Made by a program: the position numbers and the translations under genes
Notes under the pieces: model-generated
Seen by the model: the letters and a program-made list of their open reading frames with translations, nothing else
Told to the model about the DNA's origin: nothing
Database searches by the model: none
Shown: positions 40,202 to 48,308 of the stretch, piece after piece
How positions within the stretch are numbered: position 1 is the stretch's first letter
Layout of the letters: each line of letters opens with the position of its first letter
Origin: SABI01 sp028532915
GTDB lineage: Bacteria > Spirochaetota > Spirochaetia > Sphaerochaetales > Sphaerochaetaceae
Assembly: GCA_963677225.1 (NCBI GenBank)
Contig: OY781923.1
Span: 682,001-746,000, forward strand
Direction: 5' to 3'
Length of the DNA: 64,000 nt

Positions 40202-41175
40202 AAATGATGAGTTATAGAGAAGCTATCAGAGAAGCGATGATGGAGGAGATGGCCCGGGATGAGAATGTGGTTCTCATCGGTGAGGATGTCGGCTGCTACG
40301 GAGGCTGTTTCACGGTTTCAAGCGGTCTCATAGACCGCTTCGGCACCCGTCAGGTCATCGAGACGCCCGTTTCCGAAGAGGGGCTCGTGGGAGTTGCCGT
40401 AGGAGCTGCGATCATGGGGATGAGACCTGTTGTCGAGGTGATGTACGGAGATTTCTCCACCCTCGCGAGTGACCCTCTGCTCAATCATGCCGCAAAGACC
40501 CATTTCATGTCGGCGGGAGCCCAGAGCGTCCCTCTCGTCTACCGCACTCCGATGGGTTCCGGTACCGGGGCCGCAGCACAGCATACGCAGAGTCTCGAGA
40601 CGCTGTTTACCAATACGCCGGGACTGCACGTAGTATTTCCTTCAACCCCCTGTGATGCCAAAGGGCTGATGAAATGTGCCATCAGATCGAACAATCCCGT
40701 GGTCTTTCTCGAACACAAGAATTACGGACAGATGGGACTTGTTCCCGATGATGAATATCTCATCGAAATCGGAAAGGCCGACATCAAGCGCATCGGAGAA
40801 GATGTGACGATCATCACCTACGGAAGAATGCTCGATACTGTGACTCAGGCGGCCCGGGTGCTGGAAGATGATGAAGTCTCGGTCGAGATCGTGGATCTGC
40901 GTTCATTGCGTCCTCTTGATACGCGGACTATCCTCGATTCGGTGATCAAGACAAAAAGAGCGCTCATCGTTCATGAGGCGCCCCTTTTCGGCGGATTTTC
41001 GGGAGAGATTGCCGCAACGATCGCGTCCGACAGCAAGGCCTTCTCCTCTCTTGTGAAACCGGTGGTGAGACTCGGGGGCAGGGAGATGCCCATCCCCTTT
41101 AACAAGCATCTGGAAGCCGCCATGATTCCTCAGGTCGAGGATATCGTCAAAGCGGCGACTTCCCTGTTCGGTTAA
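40198..41175 (+). CDS. 2-oxoacid (pyruvate/acetoin-type) dehydrogenase E1 component, beta subunit
   Basis: This 325-residue protein overlaps E1 alpha by 4 bp. It has the transketolase-like pyrimidine-binding domain (IGEDVGCYGGCF, ETPVSEEGLVGVAVG) and the C-terminal transketolase domain (VEIVDLRSLRPLD, then IVHEAPLFGG), all standard for E1 beta. It completes the alpha2beta2 decarboxylase. The substrate may be pyruvate, acetoin or a branched keto acid. It ends 4 bp into the convergent purH gene. Confidence 0.9.
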   Translation: MKMMSYREAIREAMMEEMARDENVVLIGEDVGCYGGCFTVSSGLIDRFGTRQVIETPVSEEGLVGVAVGAAIMGMRPVVEVMYGDFSTLASDPLLNHAAKTHFMSAGAQSVPLVYRTPMGSGTGAAAQHTQSLETLFTNTPGLHVVFPSTPCDAKGLMKCAIRSNNPVVFLEHKNYGQMGLVPDDEYLIEIGKADIKRIGEDVTIITYGRMLDTVTQAARVLEDDEVSVEIVDLRSLRPLDTRTILDSVIKTKRALIVHEAPLFGGFSGEIAATIASDSKAFSSLVKPVVRLGGREMPIPFNKHLEAAMIPQVEDIVKAATSLFG

Positions 41176-42728
41176 GCGTGCAGGAATGATCTCGTATGGG
41201 TGAAATACATTGCGATTCCCGCCTCGTTGCATGCATCTATGACTTCCTGATCTCTTATTGATCCTCCCGGCTGGACGATCGCTTTCACATCGTATCCTGC
41301 GAGGGCCTCGATACTGTCTTTGAACGGGAAGAAGGCATCGGATGCGAGATACAGAGGAGCGTCCTTCGGACTTTTTCTCAGAGCGATCTTCGTCGCATCA
41401 ACACGGGATACCTGACCTCCGCCGATTCCGCAGGTGCAGTTTCCGCTTGTGGTAAGAATCGCATTCGATTTCACATGCTTGACGATCTTCCATGCGAACA
41501 GAAGCTCTTTCTTTCCCTCTGCAGAGACTTCCTTCTCTGTCACACATTCCAGATCATCCAGAGTTACCTCTTTCGCATCTTTGGTCTGAACGAGCAGATC
41601 GCTTCCGATGAATCGTCCGCTGAGAACCTCTTTCGGTCTGGTGATGTTCTCAAGGCGGAGAATGCGGAGGTTTTTCTTCTTCTTGAGAATCTTCAGAGCT
41701 CCTTCGGTGAAATCCAAAGCGACAAGGACTTCTATGAACAGCGAAGAGAGGTAAGAGGCCATTTTCTCATCGAACGTGCCGTTGACCGCGATGATCGAAC
41801 CGAAAGCGCTGAGAGAGTCGGCTTCGAAGCCGTTTTTCAGTGCCGTATACAGATCTTCATTGGAACAGACACCGCAGGGGGTTCCGTGTTTCACCACCAC
41901 GCAGGCGGGTTCACTGAATTCTCTGAGCGTTTCGATCGCACCCCAGGTATCACCGAGGTTGTTGAACGAGAGTTTTTTACCCTGAAGCTGGGGGGCATCG
42001 AGAAGACTCATGTCATCGACCTTCCCGTTCACCCTGTTCGCCTTGTAGGCAGCGGCTTTCTGATGGGGATTCTCTCCGTAGCGCAGCGAGGTATTATCCC
42101 AGAGGGTGAACCCCAATGAAAGTTCACCGGGAAACATCTCGTCACCGAGATAGCTCTGGATCATCGCATCGTAGCGTGCCGTGTGAGCAAAGGCCTTCGC
42201 CGCCGATTCCTTCCTCGTTTCATATGAGATGACTCCGGTTTCTTCGATTTCCCCGATCAGTGCCTGATAATCGGCAGGATCGGTCACTGTCATCACATAA
42301 GAGAAATTCTTCGCTCCGCTGCGGATCATCGACGGACCGCCGATGTCGATATTCTCGATCGCCTCATCAAGAGAAACAGATTCCTTTCGGATAGTCTGTT
42401 CGAACGGATAGAGATTACAGACAACCAGGTCGATCCAGCCGATATGGTGGGATGCGGCCTCCTGATCATCGATTCCCCGCCTTCCCAGGATTCCTCCCAT
42501 CATCAGCGGATGAAGTGTTTTTACTCTGCCGTTCATGATCTCCGGAAAACCGGTGACCTCACTTACCTGAGTAACCGCTATCCCCTCTTTCTTCAGAAGA
42601 GAACAGGTGCCACCGGTCGAGATGATCTCGACACCATTCGAAGTGAGAAATCTTCCCAGTTCGACCACGCCTGTTTTGTCTGAAACTGAAATCAGGGCCC
42701 GTTTCAATTTGATGTGTTCTCTATTCAT
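41172..42728 (-). CDS. purH: Bifunctional AICAR formyltransferase / IMP cyclohydrolase
   Basis: This 518-residue protein has an N-terminal MGS-like cyclohydrolase domain (SVSDKTGVVELG; STGGT; GRVKTLHPL) and a C-terminal formyltransferase domain (LRYGENPHQKAA; VVKHGTPCG; AFFPFKDSIE). The usual KHGNPCG reads KHGTPCG. It makes IMP from AICAR. It is separate from the purA-purB operon. The ATG follows AAGAGGT with almost no spacing, so its translation signal is unusual. Confidence 0.93.
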   Translation of the reverse strand: MNREHIKLKRALISVSDKTGVVELGRFLTSNGVEIISTGGTCSLLKKEGIAVTQVSEVTGFPEIMNGRVKTLHPLMMGGILGRRGIDDQEAASHHIGWIDLVVCNLYPFEQTIRKESVSLDEAIENIDIGGPSMIRSGAKNFSYVMTVTDPADYQALIGEIEETGVISYETRKESAAKAFAHTARYDAMIQSYLGDEMFPGELSLGFTLWDNTSLRYGENPHQKAAAYKANRVNGKVDDMSLLDAPQLQGKKLSFNNLGDTWGAIETLREFSEPACVVVKHGTPCGVCSNEDLYTALKNGFEADSLSAFGSIIAVNGTFDEKMASYLSSLFIEVLVALDFTEGALKILKKKKNLRILRLENITRPKEVLSGRFIGSDLLVQTKDAKEVTLDDLECVTEKEVSAEGKKELLFAWKIVKHVKSNAILTTSGNCTCGIGGGQVSRVDATKIALRKSPKDAPLYLASDAFFPFKDSIEALAGYDVKAIVQPGGSIRDQEVIDACNEAGIAMYFTHTRSFLHA

Positions 42729-42800
42729 ACCTCTTGTGTACCATATTTTACGGGAAAAACTCCATAGTCGTTTCCCCTTTTATTTTTTTGTACTTATCGT

Positions 42801-42806
42801 TACAAT
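42801..42806 (+). promoter_or_regulatory. Possible -10 box of pheST
   Basis: TACAAT lies 55 bp before pheS. The region 17-18 bp further up is T-rich (TTTTAT) and only a weak -35. No T-box-like structure is seen. Confidence 0.35.
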
Positions 42807-42860
42807 AATGAGACCTTATTCACGTAAGGTGATACTGTAACAAATGAGAGGCGTCAGCAT

Positions 42861-44399
42861 ATGGAACTAGATGTACACAGCCTACATCCTTTAGAGATTA
42901 GGGTGCTGCGACACGTGTCACTGGGAGAAGATATCACGAATACCCGGTTGATGGAAGAATTGGATTACCAGACAGGGCACTGTAATCAGGCCTTCAGCTG
43001 GCTGTCAGCGAAATCCTTTATAGAAGAGACGAAAAGAGAAGTCTCCACCTGGTATGAGATAACAGACTTCGGAAAGAAACAAAGCGAGATAGGCACTCCT
43101 GCCGAAAGGATCTTTGCTCTTCTGAAAGAAGATGGACCGAAGACTCTTCCTCAGCTCTCCGAGCTCCTTTCCCTGGAAAAGAGTGAGACCGGCAGCGCCT
43201 TCGGGCAGCTCAGCAAAGCCAAAGTATGCGCTATGCAGGAAGGGAATAAGGCAGCCGTAGTGAGCGACTCTCTTCCACAGCAGTTTCTCATCGGATCCGG
43301 GGTTCTGAAAAAAGGTCTGTCGGGACTGTTGAGTGAACAGGATCTGAGCGGTGAAGAACTCGCCTACATGAAAAAGAACTCGAAAAAGCGGGGAGCTGCG
43401 AATTCTCCGTTCAAGGTAATCGAAAGAGAAGATATCACCTACAGGCTCACAGAGCTTGGAAATCAGGCGAAAAAGGCCCTTTTGGAGAAACACATCACAG
43501 GAGAAGAACTCGGTTCAGTCACTCCCGCGATGCTCTCATCGGGTTCATGGAAGAGCGGCAGTTTCCGTCCGTATTCTCTCAACACCCCGTCGGCACGACT
43601 GATACCGGGGAGGAGAAATCCCTACGGTGCATATCTTCAGTGGGTGAAAGACAAACTCATTTCTCTCGGTTTCGAAGAATTCGACGGACCCCTCGTGGAA
43701 AATGAATTCTGGAACGGTGACGCTCTGTTCATGCCTCAATTCCACAGTGCACGCGATATCCACGATGTCTATTATATAAAGAATCCCTCTCATGCCAGAA
43801 AGATCGAAGAGCCGTATCTGTCTCAGGTGGCAAAGACTCACGAGAACGGCTGGAACACGGGTTCCAGAGGATGGCGCTATTCGTTCGACCATGAATTCAC
43901 CCGGCGTCAGGTGATGAGGAGCCAGGGAACCGTCCTTTCGGCAAAGACCCTTCCGAAGGCGAAGATCCCGGGCAAATACTTCGGTGTGGCCCGCTGTTTC
44001 AGATATGATCAGGTGGATGCGACCCACGGCGCGGACTTCTATCAGACAGAAGGGATCGTCCTCGGCGAAGATGTCAATCTCAAGACTCTGCTCGGACTTC
44101 TCAAGATGTTCGCGGAAGAAGTTGCGGGAGCCGAAGAAGTGAAGTACGTTCCCGGGTATTTCCCGTTCACCGAACCTTCGATCGAGGTTCACATCAAACA
44201 CCCTGTTCTCGGCTGGTTCGAACTCGGAGGCAGCGGTATTTTCCGTCCGGAAGTGACCAAGGCGATGGGAGTAGATGTTCCCGTTCTCGCCTGGGGATTG
44301 GGAATCGACAGAATGGCCCTGATGCATTTGGGGTTGAATGACCTACGGGAACTGTTCAGTCCCGATATCGAGAGTGTCCGTCTCAGGAGAAGTAAATAA
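42861..44399 (+). CDS. pheS: Phenylalanyl-tRNA synthetase alpha chain, archaeal/eukaryotic type
   Basis: This 512-residue protein is longer than the usual bacterial PheS (about 330-350). The N-terminal ~200 residues are winged-helix DNA/tRNA-binding-like domains typical of archaeal and eukaryotic alpha chains. The class II core follows, with motif 2 at FGVARCFRYDQVDATHGADFYQTEG and motif 3 at LAWGLGIDRMAL. Spirochaetes are known to carry this type. It pairs with pheT 1 bp downstream and charges tRNA-Phe. Confidence 0.93.
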   Translation: MELDVHSLHPLEIRVLRHVSLGEDITNTRLMEELDYQTGHCNQAFSWLSAKSFIEETKREVSTWYEITDFGKKQSEIGTPAERIFALLKEDGPKTLPQLSELLSLEKSETGSAFGQLSKAKVCAMQEGNKAAVVSDSLPQQFLIGSGVLKKGLSGLLSEQDLSGEELAYMKKNSKKRGAANSPFKVIEREDITYRLTELGNQAKKALLEKHITGEELGSVTPAMLSSGSWKSGSFRPYSLNTPSARLIPGRRNPYGAYLQWVKDKLISLGFEEFDGPLVENEFWNGDALFMPQFHSARDIHDVYYIKNPSHARKIEEPYLSQVAKTHENGWNTGSRGWRYSFDHEFTRRQVMRSQGTVLSAKTLPKAKIPGKYFGVARCFRYDQVDATHGADFYQTEGIVLGEDVNLKTLLGLLKMFAEEVAGAEEVKYVPGYFPFTEPSIEVHIKHPVLGWFELGGSGIFRPEVTKAMGVDVPVLAWGLGIDRMALMHLGLNDLRELFSPDIESVRLRRSK

Positions 44400-44400
44400 G

Positions 44401-46083
44401 ATGCCAAAGATTGAAGTACATGAAAAATTATTCAATTCATTGTTGAACAGACAATACAGCGATGAACAGCTGGAAGAGATCTTTCCCGTCGCTAAAGCGG
44501 AGCTTGATGATCACGATACACAGGAGAGCCTCTACAAGATCGAGCTGAACGACACCAACCGTCCTGATTTGTGGTCGGCTTCAGGTGTCGCAAGAGCTTT
44601 GAACACCTATGAGACGAAGAAGATTCCCCACTATGATTTTTTCTCAACAGCCGATGAAACGAAAGACAGCAGGGGAAGGGAGCTGATCATTGACGAATCG
44701 GTCGCAAAGGTCAGACCTTACTCCATTGGGTTCTGTGCAACCGGTGTCGTAGTCGATGACAAGATTCTCGAGAACCTTATACAGACACAGGAGAAACTGT
44801 GCAGTAATTTCGGAAGAAAGAGAAAGAGCATCGCGATGGGAGTCTACAGAAGTGATCTGATCACATTCCCGGTCCATTACAAAGGTGTCGATCCTGATAA
44901 AGTCTCGTTCATCCCTCTGGGTACGGAGGAGAACCTCACTCTCAGAGAGATCATCGCGAAACATCCGAAAGGGATCGAATACGGCCATATAGTGGCCGAT
45001 TCTCCGGTATTCCCTCTTTTGACCGATGATAACGGAGATGTCCTCTCGTTTCCTCCGGTCATCAACAGTGCCAGAATCGGAGCTGTAGAAGAGGGTGATG
45101 AGCATCTCTTCTTCGAATTCAGCGGCCCGGGTCTCGAAGATCTGCTTCTTGCAGCATCGATCGTAGCCTGTGACTGTGCCGATCTGGGGTATACGATAGA
45201 ACCTGTGAAATGTGTGATTCCCAAAGAAGAACCGGTGACTGTTCCGTATTATTTTCAGCAGAAGGCGACCTGCGATGTCTCCTATCTGACCAAGACTCTC
45301 GGTGAACAGCTGTCCGAACAGCAGATCGTCGACTCTCTTGCACGTATGGGTGTCGAAGGAAGAGTGTCAGGCGGTGTCATCGAGATCGATCCTCCCCGCT
45401 ACCGGAATGACTTCCTTCATGCCGTAGATATCGTCGAAGATGTGATGATAGGACATTCTCTTGCATCCTTCGAACCGGAACTTCCGAGAGATTCGACAGT
45501 CGGAAGACTCACGTTGGGCGAAGAATTCTCCCGTCAGGTGAAGGATATCTGTATCGGTATGGGATTTCAGGAGATGATGTACAATTATCTCGGTTCGAAG
45601 AAAGAGTATATCGACAACATGCACGTGAGCGGAGATGACTACATCCAGATTGCCAATCCAATGAGCGAAAACTATGAGTATGTCCGCCCTTCTATCATTC
45701 CTTCCCTTCTGGAAAGCGAGAGTGTCAGTGCTCATGCCGTCTATCCTCACAATATCTTCGAAGTGGGAAAAGTCGCATATCTCGACGACAGAGATAACTC
45801 GGGGACCGTGACGAAGAACCATCTGGGATTTCTTGCAGCATCGACCGACATGGGATTCAATCAGCTCAACAGCTATATATCCACTCTCATGTACTTCCTC
45901 AATAAAGAGTTCGTGATGAAGGAGCTGTCGGACCCCCGCTTCATCGAAGGCCGGTGCGGGATCATAAGCACGGACGGAAAGGATGTGGGGATCTTCGGAG
46001 AAGTCCATCCCGCTGTCCTGGAGTCGTGGAACATCGCGATGCCAACTGTGGCCTGCGAGATAGATCTCGATTCTCTTCTGTAG
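44401..46083 (+). CDS. pheT: Phenylalanyl-tRNA synthetase beta chain, archaeal/eukaryotic type
   Basis: The protein has 560 residues from the ATG at 44401, just after the pheS stop; a longer frame begins inside pheS. At this length it lacks the extra C-terminal anticodon-binding domain of the ~800-residue bacterial type and matches the archaeal form. B3/B4 editing (about 110-270), B5 (about 275-370, IDPPRYRNDFLHAVDIVEDV) and a class II-like catalytic remnant follow in order. It is translated with pheS. It converges on the downstream lipoprotein gene with 8 bp between. Confidence 0.93.
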   Translation: MPKIEVHEKLFNSLLNRQYSDEQLEEIFPVAKAELDDHDTQESLYKIELNDTNRPDLWSASGVARALNTYETKKIPHYDFFSTADETKDSRGRELIIDESVAKVRPYSIGFCATGVVVDDKILENLIQTQEKLCSNFGRKRKSIAMGVYRSDLITFPVHYKGVDPDKVSFIPLGTEENLTLREIIAKHPKGIEYGHIVADSPVFPLLTDDNGDVLSFPPVINSARIGAVEEGDEHLFFEFSGPGLEDLLLAASIVACDCADLGYTIEPVKCVIPKEEPVTVPYYFQQKATCDVSYLTKTLGEQLSEQQIVDSLARMGVEGRVSGGVIEIDPPRYRNDFLHAVDIVEDVMIGHSLASFEPELPRDSTVGRLTLGEEFSRQVKDICIGMGFQEMMYNYLGSKKEYIDNMHVSGDDYIQIANPMSENYEYVRPSIIPSLLESESVSAHAVYPHNIFEVGKVAYLDDRDNSGTVTKNHLGFLAASTDMGFNQLNSYISTLMYFLNKEFVMKELSDPRFIEGRCGIISTDGKDVGIFGEVHPAVLESWNIAMPTVACEIDLDSLL

Positions 46084-46091
46084 AAGACAGC

Positions 46092-46784
46092 TCAGTCGAC
46101 AGTGATGAAGGTTCCGCGGATAAGTTTGAACGGCGTATCCGACGGGACCTTTTCCATATTCAGCGCTACCAGACGAAAGAAGTACACCTTGAATTGTTCA
46201 TTTTCGAGGCCGAACAGGTCGAATGCCTCGATATAGCTAAGCTGAAGATCGGGTGAAAGACTCTGGTCTTCTTTGACCGGTACGAACAGCAGGTTTACCT
46301 CTTTATTTGTATCCGGCTCTTCAAAGGCGAACGAGAGTTCAGGCTCCTGCATCAGGTAGATGCCCCCTTGCGATGTCACGACCGAATCAGATATCGCAAG
46401 AAACGATTTGTCATCTATTGCATTGGAAAAAGAGAGCATATTTTTGACCGACTCGGAAGGTATGTTCTCTTTCATGATGATCACAAGAGAATCTTTGCTC
46501 TCTTTTATCAGGTCGGCGAGCTGCTGAAGCTCTGAGGCGTCGATCGAAGAGGGCAGTGTGACAAACAGAGTACTTACGGTCTGAAAAGTGCTTTCGCCCG
46601 TCGACCTTGCGGGAACTGTCGGTACCGGTTTGGAAAGATCGGAGGGGATCGCAGGAATGATCTCTTTTGCATCCTCGTAGGTGTATGTCATACACGAACA
46701 GAGCAGCAGTGTCGTGATGATGATGAGAGAGGCTGTGATCTGTCTATGAGAGAGTCTGTAAGAATGCTGCAACATCTTCTCCAT
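46092..46784 (-). CDS. Lipoprotein of unknown function (230 aa)
   Basis: A signal sequence ends in a lipobox (LLLCSC, Cys at about residue 31), so the protein is probably membrane-anchored. The remainder has a low-complexity linker (PAIPSDLSKPVPTVPA) and a soluble domain of about 170 residues with no recognised motif. The ATG at 46784 lies 41 bp inside the bcp gene, so the two are coupled; the second ATG at 46775 is also possible. A role in the envelope is inference. Confidence 0.65.
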   Translation of the reverse strand: MEKMLQHSYRLSHRQITASLIIITTLLLCSCMTYTYEDAKEIIPAIPSDLSKPVPTVPARSTGESTFQTVSTLFVTLPSSIDASELQQLADLIKESKDSLVIIMKENIPSESVKNMLSFSNAIDDKSFLAISDSVVTSQGGIYLMQEPELSFAFEEPDTNKEVNLLFVPVKEDQSLSPDLQLSYIEAFDLFGLENEQFKVYFFRLVALNMEKVPSDTPFKLIRGTFITVD

Positions 46785-47208
46785 GCGTCTTCACTTTTAC
46801 CTTCGGCCAGACTTTGATGAGAATCCCCTCCCGGTCGAATACGAAGGTGCTCCTGATTACCCCGAAATACTTTCTTCCGTACATTGATTTCTCTCCCCAT
46901 GCTCCCAGAGCTTCCAGGAGATGGTGGTCGCTGTCACTGAGAAGGGGGAAGTTGAGCCGATTGTTCTCTATGAACTTGAGGTGCGATGATGGAGGGTCGC
47001 AGCTTATGCCGAACAGCAGCGTATCATCCTGTGTTATCGGCTGGTAATTATCTCTCATGGAACATGCCTCTGTGGTACACCCGCTGGTGTTGTCTTTCGG
47101 GTAGGCATACAGAACGATCATCTTCCCTCTGAAGGATGTAAGATTGACCTTGTTTCCGTCCTGATCGAGAACGTCGATGTCGGGAATGTGAGAACCGGTT
47201 TCCAGCAT
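46744..47208 (-). CDS. bcp: Peroxiredoxin, Bcp/PrxQ type
   Basis: This 154-residue protein has the peroxidatic cysteine at C44 in PKDNTSGCTTEAC and a second cysteine at C49, the one-turn spacing typical of Bcp/PrxQ. It reduces hydrogen and alkyl peroxides using thioredoxin. It is preceded by the zinc-ribbon gene 16 bp upstream and overlaps the lipoprotein gene downstream. Peroxide defence fits an anaerobe or microaerophile. Confidence 0.92.
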   Translation of the reverse strand: MLETGSHIPDIDVLDQDGNKVNLTSFRGKMIVLYAYPKDNTSGCTTEACSMRDNYQPITQDDTLLFGISCDPPSSHLKFIENNRLNFPLLSDSDHHLLEALGAWGEKSMYGRKYFGVIRSTFVFDREGILIKVWPKVKVKTHGEDVAAFLQTLS

Positions 47209-47224
47209 ATCGCTATCTCCTTCT

Positions 47225-47524
47225 TCAATCTTCGTTGAACAGTGCCTTGAGCCGTCTGATCGCCTCTTCCTTGCCTCTGTTTCCCGGAGAGATGCCCGGA
47301 GGATTGGTGTTGATCATGAAATCGGGGCAGAAGTTGGCTCTGTCCTTGTCTCTGATGAGTTCCTGTGCACTTTCTTTGCACTGATGATAGGCACTTTCAT
47401 CATAGAACCGGCAGTTCAGACAGGTCTTCAGCGGCCTGCCGCAGTGGGGGCACGCGGTCGAGTGACCTATGATCATCGATTCATCGATCTCTTTTCTGCA
47501 GGAATAACAACTACTCATACTCAT
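47225..47524 (-). CDS. Small zinc-ribbon-type protein (99 aa)
   Basis: I use the ATG at 47524; ATGs at 47518 and 47554 are also in frame and no site has a strong Shine-Dalgarno. Cysteine pairs are visible: SSCYSC, ACPHC, TCLNC, then single Cys at HQC and FC. That suggests one or two metal-binding ribbons, followed by a basic-acidic tail (EEAIRRLKALFNED). Function is unknown. It may be co-transcribed with bcp. Confidence 0.65.
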   Translation of the reverse strand: MSMSSCYSCRKEIDESMIIGHSTACPHCGRPLKTCLNCRFYDESAYHQCKESAQELIRDKDRANFCPDFMINTNPPGISPGNRGKEEAIRRLKALFNED

Positions 47525-47640
47525 GAGCTTACCAACACGGGGAACAAACGGCAAGGATTATGTGAAAAAATATTGGATTCTCCCTTATGGAAACTGAAGT
47601 GGAAAACTGATACAATTTATACAGTTTATAGGAGATGAAC

Positions 47641-48057
47641 ATGAGCACGGTATTCACAAAGATCATCAACAAAGAGATCCCCGCAACGATACTGTACGAG
47701 GATGAACTTTCGATTGCGATACTCGATATCGCTCCGGTCAATAAAGGACACTCTCTGGTGATAGCAAAAGAGGAGATACCCACGACAGATCAATGTCCGG
47801 ATGAACTGCTTGCCCATCTGATGAGAGTCGTCAGAAGACTTGATATGAGAATGAGAGAACGATTCAATATCGAAGCGACGAATATCATCATCAATAACGG
47901 AAAGGCTGCAGGACAGGAAGTCCCTCATCTTCATATCCACATCATTCCCCGTGCGGCCGATGACGGAAAGACTATAACGATGCCCAAATGCAGATATGGC
48001 GAAGGAGAACTGGAGCATTACAGAAATGAGCTTTCCCTTGACAATCTCGCCGATTGA
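47641..48057 (+). CDS. HIT-family protein (histidine triad nucleotide hydrolase)
   Basis: This protein has 138 residues from the ATG at 47641, which is 6 nt after AGGAG; an ATG two codons upstream is too close. The histidine triad HLHIHI appears near residue 97, after the FTKIINKEIPA N-terminus shared with HinT-type purine nucleoside phosphoramidases. These act on AMP-NH2 and aminoacyl-AMP adducts. It is probably monocistronic. Confidence 0.9.
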   Translation: MSTVFTKIINKEIPATILYEDELSIAILDIAPVNKGHSLVIAKEEIPTTDQCPDELLAHLMRVVRRLDMRMRERFNIEATNIIINNGKAAGQEVPHLHIHIIPRAADDGKTITMPKCRYGEGELEHYRNELSLDNLAD

Positions 48058-48111
48058 CCCGATAAACTTTTTCACTCGCAATATTCTCACAATTATTTAG
48101 CGTGAAAAGGA

Positions 48112-48140
48112 TTGAACAAATATTGATAATATACTAAAAT
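48112..48140 (+). promoter_or_regulatory. Promoter of fusA, followed by a long leader
   Basis: TTGAAC (48112-48117), a 17-bp spacer and TAAAAT (48135-48140) predict a leader of about 160 nt before the EF-G ATG. The leader begins near a small hairpin (ACGCT / AGCGT around 48150-48168). No known riboswitch is recognised. Confidence 0.55.
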
Positions 48141-48308
48141 CCGTCCGGTACGCTGAAAAAAAGCGTGCTTTCGCCATTTGCCTCTTAACAACATCTGCAA
48201 TATGACGTGGTGTGTACGTAAATGGTAACCAAGATATCTACGCCCTGTGATTTTTCGTTTGCTCAGGCAAGGATAAGATGATAGGCGACTAAAGAAGAGG
48301 AAATATGT

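Noticed and set aside
16433..42737. Shared GGTACACAAGA before dCMP deaminase (about 16438) and purH (about 42735)
   Set aside because: Eleven bases are shared just upstream of two nucleotide-metabolism genes, but the flanks differ and no good -35 box aligns; coincidence cannot be excluded.
42729..42860. T-box or leader attenuator before pheST
   Set aside because: No T-box sequence, Phe-codon leader peptide or terminator/antiterminator pair is visible.
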